From: an uncultured Eubacteriales bacterium
Lineage (GTDB): Bacteria > Bacillota > Clostridia > Oscillospirales > Oscillospiraceae
Reading direction: 5' to 3'
Assembly (NCBI GenBank): GCA_959602365.1
Contig: CAUGSS010000045.1
Span: forward strand, 1-20,260
Length of the DNA: 20,260 nucleotides
The notes below the pieces were generated by a model that worked only from the letters and a program-made list of their open reading frames with translations, made no database searches and was not told the DNA's origin. This document shows positions 6,695 to 14,541 of this stretch, piece after piece. Both the position numbers and the translations under genes were made by a program. Within the stretch, counting starts at the first letter, position 1, and each line of letters begins with the position of its first letter.

Positions 6695-6728
6695 CTTTCC
6701 TGTAAAGTTTTATCACATTACAGGAAAG
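6695..6728. other. Perfect 11-bp inverted repeat between queH and nth
   Basis: CTTTCCTGTAA (6695-6705) and TTACAGGAAAG (6718-6728) are exact complements with a 12-nt loop. They lie between the convergent ends of queH and nth. Neither strand has a T-run after it, so it is a weak terminator candidate or a protein-binding palindrome. Confidence 0.5.
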
Positions 6729-6761
6729 CGTGGCGAAAAGCAGATGAAAAGTTAAGGGGCT

Positions 6762-7412
6762 TTACGCCTCTTTGCCGGCCGTTTGGTAGTGGGTGCACCA
6801 CTGGGTCAGGGGGCAGATTTCACATTTGGCCGTTCTGGCGGTGCACACCGCCCGGCCGTGGAGCACCATCCGGTGGCAGAAGTTGTTGGACTCCTCCGGC
6901 GGCAGGACGGCCCGGAGCTGCTGTTCCACCTTGGCCGGGTCCTTGGTGCCGTCGGTGAGCCCCAGCCGTCCTGTGATTCGGATGCAGTGGGTGTCCGCCA
7001 CGACGACGCCCGGGGTGTTGAAAATATCCCCCTGGATCAGGTTTGCGGTTTTGCGGCCCACGCCGGGCAGCCGCAGCAGGTCCTCCATTTTGGAGGGCAC
7101 TTTTCCGCCGTAGTCTCTGAGCAGCATCCGGGCGCAGTTGACCAGGTCCTTGCTCTTGCCGTTGAAGAAACCGCAGGAATGAATGTACTGGGCCACCTCC
7201 GCCGGGTCGGCCTCGGCGAAAGACTCCAGGGTGGGAAAGCGCTGGAACAGGGCGGGGGTCACCTTGTTGACCCGCTCATCCGTACACTGGGCGGACAGCC
7301 GGACGGCGAAGAGAAGCTCGTAGTCCTTGTCATACTGCAGGGAGCACAGCGCGTCGGGATAGAGCTCCTTCAGCGCCTCGACGATGGAAATGACATCCTG
7401 TTTTTGTTTCAT
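6762..7412 (-). CDS. nth: Endonuclease III (DNA glycosylase/AP lyase)
   Basis: Nth removes oxidised pyrimidines from DNA and nicks abasic sites in base excision repair. The 216-residue product has the helix-hairpin-helix LPGVGRKTAN with catalytic K121, the catalytic aspartate D140 in VADTHC, and a [4Fe-4S] cluster motif C190-x6-C197-x2-C200-x5-C206. Length and motifs are complete. I chose the ATG at 7412, with GAGGT upstream. An alternative start adds 17 N-terminal residues with no family support. It is transcribed toward queH and away from the glycosyltransferase gene. Confidence 0.96.
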   Translation of the reverse strand: MKQKQDVISIVEALKELYPDALCSLQYDKDYELLFAVRLSAQCTDERVNKVTPALFQRFPTLESFAEADPAEVAQYIHSCGFFNGKSKDLVNCARMLLRDYGGKVPSKMEDLLRLPGVGRKTANLIQGDIFNTPGVVVADTHCIRITGRLGLTDGTKDPAKVEQQLRAVLPPEESNNFCHRMVLHGRAVCTARTAKCEICPLTQWCTHYQTAGKEA

Positions 7413-7490
7413 TTTGTCAACCTCGCTGTTTGATTTGTCCCAATCATACCACAGAATCGACAAGGTTGCATCTTATTTTGCAGAAAACTG

Positions 7491-7519
7491 TTGTGCAGTA
7501 GAGTATGGATTGATATAAT
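7491..7519 (+). promoter_or_regulatory. Sigma-A promoter of the glycosyltransferase gene
   Basis: TTGTGC (7491-7496) and a perfect -10 TATAAT (7514-7519) are separated by 17 nt. The predicted start near 7526 gives a leader of about 56 nt. Confidence 0.7.
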
Positions 7520-7581
7520 AACTTCAAGTAAGAATCTGTAATCACTAATATTTTACGATGTCAGTGCCGGAGGTGTTTTGA

Positions 7582-8565
7582 TTGGACGTAATTTATTCTG
7601 CGAATGATCATTACGCCAGGCACCTGGCTGTTTCCATGTATTTCCTGCTGGATCACAATCGGCAGGTTGAAAAACTTCGGGTTTTTATCCTTTCCAGCGG
7701 AATAGAGGGGGACAGTCAGCAGAAACTGCGTTCTGTCGCCGGGCAGTTTCAGAGAGAGCTGATCCTCATTGATATGGGTGACCTGCGCCGGCGCTTTCCC
7801 TACCAGGTGGATACGGGCGGGTTTGATATCAGCGCGATGGGGCGGCTCTTTTTGGGGACGTTTCTGCCGGAAGAGGTGGAGCGGGTGCTCTATCTGGACT
7901 GCGATACCGTGGTTGTAGACTCGTTGGAGCCGTTGTGGCAGACGCCGCTGGAGGGAAATCTGCTGGGAGCTGTGATGGAACCTACGATCTATCCCGCTGT
8001 AAAGCAGAGCTTGGGGTTGACCGAGCGGGAACCGTACTACAATTCCGGCGTACTGCTGATCGATGTCAAGGCGTGGCGGCTGGAAGCAGTGGAGCAGAAA
8101 TTACTGGATTTTTATGGATCGCTGGGCGGAAAAACCTTTGCGTGTGACCAGGATACGCTGAACGGTGCGCTCCGCGGACGCATCCGGACACTGGATCCCC
8201 GGTATAATTTTTTTACAAATTTCCGCTATTTTCGCTATGGGGGCCTGGTTGGTCAGTCACCGTCCTATGGGGAAATCACAAGAGAAATGTTTCAGCGCGC
8301 CAAGCGCCGTCCCGCTGTCCTGCATTTTGCCGGCGATGAACGGCCCTGGAAGAGCGGAAATCTAAATCATTACCGAAAAATCTATGACAATTATCTGGAA
8401 TTGACCCCCTGGCGCCACACGCCCAAGGAGGACGGAAGCCGCTTGTATCTGTTCCTTTACCACATGATGGACTACATGACCTGGCTCTGTCCCCCTGTGA
8501 GACGGGCCATCAGCCGAAGATTTGGGATGCGGGTGGTCGAAGGACGGGAGAACACCAAAAAATAA
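7582..8565 (+). CDS. Glycosyltransferase family 8 protein
   Basis: GT8 enzymes transfer a sugar from a UDP-sugar with retention, often to lipopolysaccharide-like or cell-surface glycans. The 327-residue protein starts MDVIYSANDHYARHLAVSM, the usual GT8 nucleotide-binding start. It carries the metal-binding DxD as YLDCDTVVVDS (D106/D108), NSGVLLIDV downstream, and a late HFAGDERPW like the conserved H-x-x-G-x-KPW. The C-terminal stretch is basic and aromatic and could touch the membrane. The TTG at 7582 is the only start fitting the GGAGGTG site (7569-7575), and a TGA directly precedes it. Codon use is less GC-biased than in glyA next door. The acceptor cannot be told from sequence. Confidence 0.9.
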   Translation: MDVIYSANDHYARHLAVSMYFLLDHNRQVEKLRVFILSSGIEGDSQQKLRSVAGQFQRELILIDMGDLRRRFPYQVDTGGFDISAMGRLFLGTFLPEEVERVLYLDCDTVVVDSLEPLWQTPLEGNLLGAVMEPTIYPAVKQSLGLTEREPYYNSGVLLIDVKAWRLEAVEQKLLDFYGSLGGKTFACDQDTLNGALRGRIRTLDPRYNFFTNFRYFRYGGLVGQSPSYGEITREMFQRAKRRPAVLHFAGDERPWKSGNLNHYRKIYDNYLELTPWRHTPKEDGSRLYLFLYHMMDYMTWLCPPVRRAISRRFGMRVVEGRENTKK

Positions 8566-8682
8566 GAAGGTAATCCGGTTTTGGGATTTTCCGGGTGAAG
8601 TTACGCAAAAACTTTTATATTTAGATAGCCCCAGACAGAGAGCCGCTACGGCGAGAAAATTAAGAAATGGAGCGTGGATAAC

Positions 8683-9930
8683 ATGGTTCAGGAAATGATG
8701 GCCTTTTTGGCGGAGGCCGACCCCGAGGTGGGCGCCGCCGTCCGGCAGGAGTACCAGCGGCAGTGCCGCAACATCGAGCTCATCGCCTCGGAGAACGTGG
8801 TCAGCCCCGCCGTACTGGTGGCGGCGGGCAGTGTGCTCACCAACAAATACGCCGAGGGCTACCCCGGCAAGCGCTATTACGGCGGCTGTGAGTATGTGGA
8901 CATCGCTGAGGATATCGCCCGGGAGCGGGCAAAGCAGCTCTTCGGAGCCGCCTACGCCAATGTGCAGCCTCACTCCGGCGCCCAGGCCAATTATGCGGTC
9001 TATCAGGCCCTGTGCAGCCTGGGGGACACGGTGATGGGCATGAACCTGGATCAGGGCGGCCATCTGACCCACGGCTCTCCCGTCAATTTCTCCGGCAAGA
9101 ACTATCACATGGTCTCCTACGGGGTGGACCCGGTGACCCACCGCATTGACTATGACCAGGTGCGCCGGCTGGCCCACGAGCACAAGCCGAAGATGATCAT
9201 TGCCGGCGCCTCCGCCTATCCCCGCATCATTGATTTCAAGGCCTTCGCCGACATCGCCCACGAGGTGGGCGCTTATCTGATGGTGGACATGGCCCACATT
9301 GCCGGCCTGGTGGCTGCCGGCCTGCATCCCTCTCCCATCCCCTATGCCGATGTGGTGACCACAACCACCCACAAGACCCTCCGGGGCCCCCGGGGCGGCA
9401 TGATTCTCTGCAACGATGAGGCCATCGCCAAGAAGATCAATTCCGCCGTGTTCCCCGGCTCCCAGGGCGGCCCGCTGATGCATATCATCGCCGCCAAGGC
9501 GGTGGCCCTGGGCGAGGCGCTGAAGCCGGAGTTCAAGGAGTACCAGCAGCGCGTGGTGGACAACGCCAAGGCGCTGGCCGCCTCCATTCAGGAGGGCGGC
9601 CTGGATCTGGTCAGCGGCGGCACCGACAACCACCTGATGCTGGTGGACCTGCGCCCGGCGGGCCTGACCGGCAAGGAGATGGAAAAGCGTCTGGATGACG
9701 TGTTTATCACCGCCAATAAAAACGCCATTCCCAACGATCCGGAGAAACCCTTTGTCACCAGCGGCCTGCGGCTGGGCACCCCTGCCGCCACCAGCCGGGG
9801 CCTCAACGAGGAGGATTTCCGCCTGGTTGGCCGGCTGATCTGCGAGACCGCTGTCCACTATGAGACCAAGGCCGACGATATCCGCGCCCAGGTGGTGGCC
9901 CTGACCGAGAAATATCCCCTTTATCGCTGA
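8683..9930 (+). CDS. glyA: Serine hydroxymethyltransferase
   Basis: GlyA interconverts serine and glycine, passing the one-carbon unit to tetrahydrofolate, with pyridoxal phosphate as cofactor. The 415-residue protein has NIELIASENVVSPAV, NKYAEGYPGKRYYGG, and the PLP lysine K231 in TTTTHKTLRGPRGG. It also has SGLRLGTPAATSRG near the C-terminus. The length is normal. I preferred the ATG at 8683, 10 nt after GGAG (8669-8672), over a GTG at 8674 that would leave only 1 nt. Both are in frame and differ by 3 residues. Codon bias is very strong, as expected for high expression. No strong promoter or riboswitch was seen in the 108-nt gap before it. Confidence 0.97.
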   Translation: MVQEMMAFLAEADPEVGAAVRQEYQRQCRNIELIASENVVSPAVLVAAGSVLTNKYAEGYPGKRYYGGCEYVDIAEDIARERAKQLFGAAYANVQPHSGAQANYAVYQALCSLGDTVMGMNLDQGGHLTHGSPVNFSGKNYHMVSYGVDPVTHRIDYDQVRRLAHEHKPKMIIAGASAYPRIIDFKAFADIAHEVGAYLMVDMAHIAGLVAAGLHPSPIPYADVVTTTTHKTLRGPRGGMILCNDEAIAKKINSAVFPGSQGGPLMHIIAAKAVALGEALKPEFKEYQQRVVDNAKALAASIQEGGLDLVSGGTDNHLMLVDLRPAGLTGKEMEKRLDDVFITANKNAIPNDPEKPFVTSGLRLGTPAATSRGLNEEDFRLVGRLICETAVHYETKADDIRAQVVALTEKYPLYR

Positions 9931-9939
9931 GCAAAAATG

Positions 9940-9991
9940 TGATACAATGGGCTGGCCGCTTCTGTAGGAAGCGGCCAGCCCATTTGTATCA
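9940..9991 (+). terminator. Very long hairpin after glyA, probable terminator
   Basis: The left arm 9940-9962 and right arm 9968-9991 pair over 23 bp with one bulged T and a 5-nt loop (TGTAG). The core GGGCTGGCCGCTTC is GC-rich. The tail ATTTGTATC is only moderately T-rich, but it lies 9 nt after the glyA stop and before rarA. Confidence 0.75.
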
Positions 9992-10005
9992 GTGCGAGGC
10001 TGTCA

Positions 10006-10029
10006 ATTCTGGTGAAAATTCTGGTGAAA
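10006..10029 (+). repeat. Perfect 12-bp tandem duplication before rarA
   Basis: ATTCTGGTGAAA occurs twice in direct succession (10006-10017 and 10018-10029). The second copy ends inside the rarA ribosome-binding site. The duplication creates upstream in-frame GTG codons that could be mistaken for starts. Confidence 0.8.
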
Positions 10030-10041
10030 GGTGGTGGGCCC

Positions 10042-11319
10042 GTGGAATACAGACCCCTGGCGGACGATATCCGCCCGCTCTCCCTGGATGACGTGGTGGG
10101 GCAAAGGCATATCCTGGGAGAGAACGGCATGCTCCGCCGGATCATTGAGAGCGGCAATATCCCCAATATGGTGTTCTATGGCCCCTCAGGTACCGGCAAG
10201 ACCACCGTGGCCAATATCATCGCCCGGCAGACCCACCGTACCCTGCATCGGCTCAACGCCACCACCGCGGGAATCGCTGATATCCGGGCAGTCATGGCCG
10301 ATGTGGACACCCTGATGGCCCCCAACGGGGTGCTGCTCTACCTGGACGAAATTCAGTATTTCAATAAGAAGCAGCAGCAGTCCCTGCTGGAGTTTATGGA
10401 AAACGGCAAGCTGACCCTGATCGCCTCCACCACGGAAAATCCCTATTTTTATGTATTCAATGCGGTGCTCTCCCGGTCCACGGTCTTTGAATTCAAGCCG
10501 GTGTCCCCGGAGGAGGTCTCGAGGGCCATCCGTCGGGCGCTCTCCATCCTGGAACAGCGCCGCGGGGTGACGGCAGAGGTGGAAGAGGGAGTCGTCTCCC
10601 ACCTGGCCGCCGCCTGCGGCGGAGATGTGCGCAAGGCGGTCAATGCGGTGGAGCTGCTGTTTTCCGCCGCAAAGCCCGAGGCGGGCAGGGTGAGCTTGAC
10701 TCTGGCAGACGCCCAGCTGGTGGCCCAGCGCAGTGCCATGCGCTATGACCGGGACGGGGATGGCCACTATGATATTCTGTCCGCGCTGCAAAAGTCGGTC
10801 CGCGGCTCCGATCCGGACGCGGCGCTGCACTATCTGGCCCGGCTGCTGGAGGCCGGCGACCTGATCTCCGCATGCCGCCGCATTCTGGTCATCGCCGCGG
10901 AGGATGTGGGGCTGGCCTATCCCCAGGCCATGCCCATTGTCAAGGCCTGCGTGGACTCCGCCAACATGCTGGGACTGCCCGAGGCCCGCATCCCCTTGGC
11001 GGAGGCGGTGCTGCTGCTGGCCACCGCCCCGAAATCCGATTCCGCCATCAGCGGGATTGACGCCGCCGCGGAGGATGTGCGCGCCGGCCGATCCGGCGAT
11101 ATTCCCGCCCACCTGATGGACAGCCACTATTCCGGCGCCCAGAAGCTGGGGCGGGGGCTGACCTATCAATACCCCCACGCCTATCCCAATCACTATGTAA
11201 AGCAGCAGTATCTGCCCGACCCCCTGGTGGGGCGGCAGTACTACCGGTACGGCGACAACAAGACAGAACAGGCGGCCCGGGCCTACTGGGAGCGGGTCAA
11301 GTCCGCGTCCGAGTCATAG
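10042..11319 (+). CDS. rarA: Replication-associated recombination protein A (RarA/MgsA AAA+ ATPase)
   Basis: RarA is a clamp-loader-like AAA+ ATPase that acts at stalled replication forks. The 425-residue product starts MEYRPLADDIRPLSLDDVVG, the usual RarA entry. It has Walker A GPSGTGKT (47-54), Walker B LLYLDE (98-103) and sensor-1 TTEN near 130-133. A candidate arginine finger is R145 in VLSRSTVFEF. The C-terminal MgsA region includes AEDVGLAYPQAM and YPHAYPNHYVKQQYLP. I chose GTG 10042, with AAAGGTGG (10027-10034) 7 nt upstream, instead of GTG 10012, which lies in a short tandem duplication. The 3' end overlaps the convergent S1-domain gene by 37 nt. Confidence 0.94.
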   Translation: MEYRPLADDIRPLSLDDVVGQRHILGENGMLRRIIESGNIPNMVFYGPSGTGKTTVANIIARQTHRTLHRLNATTAGIADIRAVMADVDTLMAPNGVLLYLDEIQYFNKKQQQSLLEFMENGKLTLIASTTENPYFYVFNAVLSRSTVFEFKPVSPEEVSRAIRRALSILEQRRGVTAEVEEGVVSHLAAACGGDVRKAVNAVELLFSAAKPEAGRVSLTLADAQLVAQRSAMRYDRDGDGHYDILSALQKSVRGSDPDAALHYLARLLEAGDLISACRRILVIAAEDVGLAYPQAMPIVKACVDSANMLGLPEARIPLAEAVLLLATAPKSDSAISGIDAAAEDVRAGRSGDIPAHLMDSHYSGAQKLGRGLTYQYPHAYPNHYVKQQYLPDPLVGRQYYRYGDNKTEQAARAYWERVKSASES

Positions 11320-12194
11320 CGCCATCCGGCCGCGTCCTCCGGTGCGGGCGGGTACTCAAAGGGGGTGTACTCCACCCCCGGTTCCAGTGCGTCGATGATG
11401 AGCAGCTTGATTTTGCGCCGTTCTGGCTGGATGGATTTGATAAAGACAGACACCCGCTGGTTTTCCTCGACGCCGGGACAGCACTCGGCCAACCCCGTCA
11501 AATTGGGCGCCAGCTCCACAAAAATTCCGTAATCCTGAATGCCGCGCACCACTCCGGTGACCGTCTCCCCTGGAGCAAAGCGGGCGGCGTTCTCCGCCCA
11601 GGTCCCCAGCAGTTCCCGGTGGGAGAGCAGCACATGCCCCCGCTCCGGGTCGATGCCCAGCAGGACGGCCCGGATCTGCTGCCCTGGCCGGAAGCGGCAG
11701 CGGGGATGGGGGATCCGGGAGATGGAGATCCGGTCGATGGGAATCATGGAGGTGAGCCCGCAGCCGATGTCCACAAAGGCGCCAAAGCTCTCCAGATGGG
11801 TCACGGTGGCCTCCAATACCGTCCCGGCGGGAAGGGAATGAATGGCGTCCAGGGCCGACTTCTGGGCCGAGCGGCGGGAGAGCAGCGGGGTGAGCTTGCC
11901 GTCGTTTGCCTCCAGCCCGATGACTTGAAAGGCCACAGGCTTTCCTACCCGGGCCAGTACGGCGATCTCCCGGACGGTGCCCTCCCGCAGCCCCAGGGCG
12001 GTCTCATCCCGGGGGATGACTCCGGACCAGCGGCCCAGCCGGACGTGAAGATTTTTTTGACTGTCACATCGCTCTGCCATGGCCTCCAGCACGGTGCGGC
12101 GGCGCATGGCCTCAGCCAGGGTGTCGATGCTCTCCAGTGCCTGGCGGTTTTCCTCCCTGTGCAGCAGTCTGCCCTCCGGTAAGTAGTCAATCAT
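11283..12194 (-). CDS. S1 RNA-binding domain protein (ribosomal protein S1-like)
   Basis: The 303-residue protein has two clear S1 domains at about 123-193 (GTVLEATVTHLESFGAFVDI, then GHVLLSHREL) and 207-268 (GETVTGVVRGIQDYGIFVEL). A degenerate S1-like region occupies about 36-106. It is shorter than a full ribosomal S1. Firmicutes often carry such S1-like proteins with unclear roles in translation or RNA handling, so the exact function is open. The ATG at 12194 has AGGAGGC upstream. The 3' end lies inside the end of rarA on the other strand with no terminator visible between them. It is divergent from the DUF951-hisC operon. Confidence 0.85.
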   Translation of the reverse strand: MIDYLPEGRLLHREENRQALESIDTLAEAMRRRTVLEAMAERCDSQKNLHVRLGRWSGVIPRDETALGLREGTVREIAVLARVGKPVAFQVIGLEANDGKLTPLLSRRSAQKSALDAIHSLPAGTVLEATVTHLESFGAFVDIGCGLTSMIPIDRISISRIPHPRCRFRPGQQIRAVLLGIDPERGHVLLSHRELLGTWAENAARFAPGETVTGVVRGIQDYGIFVELAPNLTGLAECCPGVEENQRVSVFIKSIQPERRKIKLLIIDALEPGVEYTPFEYPPAPEDAAGWRYDSDADLTRSQ

Positions 12195-12256
12195 GGGGAT
12201 GCCTCCTGTCTTTTTGCATTAATCCAGTTTATGCAGCCGCGGCGGATTGTTTCGGC

Positions 12257-12285
12257 TTGACATCGGCAGTTTTATATGGTAGCGT
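12257..12285 (+). promoter_or_regulatory. Promoter of the DUF951-hisC-radical SAM operon
   Basis: A perfect -35 TTGACA (12257-12262) is followed after 17 nt by TAGCGT (12280-12285), a weak -10. A start near 12292 gives a leader of about 25 nt. Confidence 0.5.
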
Positions 12286-12316
12286 ATTAGCACATTAAAG
12301 TAGAGGAGGGGCACAT

Positions 12317-12508
12317 ATGGATGTCCGCGTCGGTGATCTGTTGGAAATGAAGAAGCCCCACCCCTGCGGCAGCAAGCGGTGGAAGGTGCTGCGGATCGGA
12401 ATGGATTTCCGGCTGGTCTGCCTGGGCTGCGGCCACGAGCTGATGCAGCCCAGAGGCAAGATTGAGAAAAATATCCGCAAGATTATCCGAGAAGAGGAAG
12501 CGCAATGA
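12317..12508 (+). CDS. DUF951 domain-containing small protein
   Basis: The 63-residue protein MDVRVGDLLEMKKPHPCGSK continues to a Cys pair (LVCLGCGHELMQPRGKIEKNI). This is the typical compact DUF951 pattern, found across Firmicutes and homologous to B. subtilis YyzM. Its function is unknown. The HPCGS and CLGCG cysteines could bind metal. It has a GAGGAGGGG site upstream, and its stop overlaps the hisC start in an ATGA, so the two are translationally coupled. Confidence 0.9.
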   Translation: MDVRVGDLLEMKKPHPCGSKRWKVLRIGMDFRLVCLGCGHELMQPRGKIEKNIRKIIREEEAQ

Positions 12509-13584
12509 AAGAATTCTGGAGCGGCCGCATCCGGCCGCTGACCCCCTATACCCCCGGTGAGCAGCCCAAGGAGCGCCGGTTTATCAAGCTGAACACCAAT
12601 GAAAATCCCTATCCCCCTGCTCCCGGCGTGCTGGAGGCCATCCGGGCTGAGGCGGGCGAAGCCCTGCGGCTGTACCCGGATCCGGAGGCCGGAGCGCTGC
12701 GCCGGGCCCTCTCCCGGGCCTACGGGGTGGGGGAGGAGCAGATCTTTGTGGGCAACGGCTCCGACGAGATGTTGGCCTTTGCTTTTCAGGCTTTTTTTGA
12801 GGAAGGCGCGGAGATCGTCTTTCCCGATATCACCTATTCCTTTTATCCGGTCTATGCCGGCCTGTTCGGCATCCGGTGCCGCACAGTACCGCTGAGGCAG
12901 GATTTCACCGTCCCGGTGGAAGCGCTCTGCGGCGGCAATGACGGAGTGGTGCTGGCCAACCCAAATGCCCCCACCGGCATCGAGCTGCCCCAGTCTGAGC
13001 TGCGGCGGATTTTGGAGGCAAACCGGGAGGTGGTGGTCGTAGTGGACGAGGCCTATGTGGATTTTGGCGCCCAGAGCGCGCTGCCGCTGATCCGGGAGTA
13101 TCCCAACCTGCTGGTGGTCCAGACCTGCTCCAAGTCCCGGGCGCTGGCCGGCCTGAGGGTGGGATTTGCCTTTGGGGACGCCAATCTGATCCAGGCGCTC
13201 AACTGCGTCAAAAATTCCTTCAATTCTTATACGCTGGACCGGCTTGCCCTGGTTGGGGCCGCCGCCGCTGTGGAGGACCGGGCCTATTTTGACGCCCAGC
13301 GGGCCAAAGTGATGGATACCCGGGAGCGCACCGCTGCGGCGCTGAGAGCGCTGGGCTTTTCGGTGCTGCCGTCCAGGACCAACTTCCTGTTCATCACGCA
13401 CCCGGCGGTGCCGGCCGTGGCCCTGTTTGCCGGCCTGCGGGAGCGGGGGATTCTGGTGCGCCACTTTGACCAGCCACGGATTGACAACTACCTCCGGGTC
13501 ACCGTGGGCACCGACGGGGAGATGGAGGCGTTTCTGACCGCAGCCGCGGCGCTGACGGCGGGAGCAGAAAAGAAGGGAGGCTGA
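12505..13584 (+). CDS. hisC: Histidinol-phosphate aminotransferase family enzyme
   Basis: HisC converts imidazole acetol phosphate to histidinol phosphate, using glutamate and PLP. The 359-residue protein shows IKLNTNENPYPPAP, FVGNGSDEML, ANPNAPTG (about 151-158), VVVVDEAYVDF with D181 and Y184, and the PLP lysine K210 in TCSKSRALAGLRVGF. R218 lies just beyond. These are the class I/II aminotransferase residues expected for HisC. No other his gene is in the window, so a role on a related substrate (for example another aromatic or phosphorylated amino acid) is possible. It overlaps DUF951 by 4 nt (ATGA) and is followed 5 nt later by the radical SAM gene. Confidence 0.9.
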   Translation: MKEFWSGRIRPLTPYTPGEQPKERRFIKLNTNENPYPPAPGVLEAIRAEAGEALRLYPDPEAGALRRALSRAYGVGEEQIFVGNGSDEMLAFAFQAFFEEGAEIVFPDITYSFYPVYAGLFGIRCRTVPLRQDFTVPVEALCGGNDGVVLANPNAPTGIELPQSELRRILEANREVVVVVDEAYVDFGAQSALPLIREYPNLLVVQTCSKSRALAGLRVGFAFGDANLIQALNCVKNSFNSYTLDRLALVGAAAAVEDRAYFDAQRAKVMDTRERTAAALRALGFSVLPSRTNFLFITHPAVPAVALFAGLRERGILVRHFDQPRIDNYLRVTVGTDGEMEAFLTAAAALTAGAEKKGG

Positions 13585-13589
13585 GACGG

Positions 13590-14465
13590 ATGCGCTATGA
13601 AGGGGATATTTACCGTCCGCCAGGGGAGTGGAAGAGTTACCTGCTCCAGTGCACGGTGGGGTGTTCCAACAACACCTGCACTTACTGCGGCATGTACAAG
13701 GATAAACAGTTCCATATCCGCCCGCTGGAGGAGATCCATAAGGATATTGAGATGGCCCGGGTGTACTATGGCGGGGCCAAAACCCGGGTGTTCCTCTGCG
13801 ATGGGGATGCCATTGTCATGAGGCAGGAGGATCTGATCTCCATTCTGGACCATCTCTATGAGGCCTTTCCCAAGCTGGAGAAGGTCACCACCTACGCCGG
13901 ACCCCGCTCCACCCTGTCGAAAACCCCGGAGCAGCTTGCCGAGCTGTGCCGCCATGGCCTGAAGCGGGCCTATCTTGGGGTGGAGACCGGGAGCGACGGG
14001 CTGCTCCACAGCGTGCACAAGGGCGTGAATGCCCAGCAGATGCTGGAGGCGGGCATCCGCCTCCGGGAGGCCGGCTTTGACCTTTGGATTATGGTCCTCA
14101 TGGGGTTGGCCGGCCAGGGGAGCGCCGCCCGGGACCATATTCTGGCCACGGCAGAGATGATCAATGAGATGCAGCCCAGGCACGTGTCCTCTATGACGCT
14201 GCAGCTGGTGCCCGGAACCCCGCTCTATGAGGATATGCGCGCGGGCCGGTTTCATCCCCAGACGGCCCAGGGAATCCTGGAGGAGACCCGGCTCCTGCTG
14301 CAGAACATCAAATATGGCCCCATTCACTTCACCTCGGACCACGCCTCCAACTATCTTGCCCTGAAGGGCACCATCCCGGAGGAGGCGCCCCAGATGATCG
14401 CCGCCATCGACAGCGCTCTGGCGGGCGATACCGCCATCCGGCCTGAGTGGCTGCGGGGGCTGTGA
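13590..14465 (+). CDS. Radical SAM protein
   Basis: The 291-residue protein has an N-terminal cysteine cluster C25-x4-C30-x2-C33 (CSNNTCTYC, followed by GMYKDKQF), with C21 just before it. This is a variant of the usual CxxxCxxC that holds the [4Fe-4S] cluster cleaving S-adenosylmethionine. Later parts fit a TIM-barrel radical SAM core (AYLGVETGSDGLL, IMVLMGLAGQG, MTLQLVPGTPLYEDM). The reaction is unknown. The family is widespread in anaerobic Firmicutes and often annotated only as radical SAM. The GGGAGG site overlaps the hisC stop region, so it is the third gene of the operon, and a strong terminator follows. Confidence 0.9.
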   Translation: MRYEGDIYRPPGEWKSYLLQCTVGCSNNTCTYCGMYKDKQFHIRPLEEIHKDIEMARVYYGGAKTRVFLCDGDAIVMRQEDLISILDHLYEAFPKLEKVTTYAGPRSTLSKTPEQLAELCRHGLKRAYLGVETGSDGLLHSVHKGVNAQQMLEAGIRLREAGFDLWIMVLMGLAGQGSAARDHILATAEMINEMQPRHVSSMTLQLVPGTPLYEDMRAGRFHPQTAQGILEETRLLLQNIKYGPIHFTSDHASNYLALKGTIPEEAPQMIAAIDSALAGDTAIRPEWLRGL

Positions 14466-14505
14466 GCCTGCAAACCAGATACAGAACTTTCATAGATCTG
14501 CCGCA

Positions 14506-14541
14506 AGACGGACAGCCCCGCGGGGCTGTCCGTCTAATTTT
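14506..14541 (+). terminator. Strong Rho-independent terminator of the hisC operon
   Basis: A perfect 14-bp stem pairs 14506-14519 (AGACGGACAGCCCC) with 14522-14535. The tail AATTTT follows. It lies 40 nt after the radical SAM stop codon. Confidence 0.9.

Noticed and set aside
6683..6958. Small plus-strand gene with TTG start after a good AAAGGAGA site
   Set aside because: Most of it is antisense to nth and Cys/Pro/Gly-rich; no independent support.
8362..9858. Long minus-strand open frame opposite glyA
   Set aside because: His/Gly/Ala-rich antisense translation of a strongly codon-biased gene; no start signal or motif.
10012..10041. Earlier GTG starts for rarA
   Set aside because: They lie within a 12-bp tandem duplication and add residues not seen in RarA. 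GTG 10042 has the well-placed ribosome site.
12295..13464. Minus-strand open frame opposite hisC
   Set aside because: Shadow of hisC; low-complexity His/Gly-rich product with no recognisable domain.
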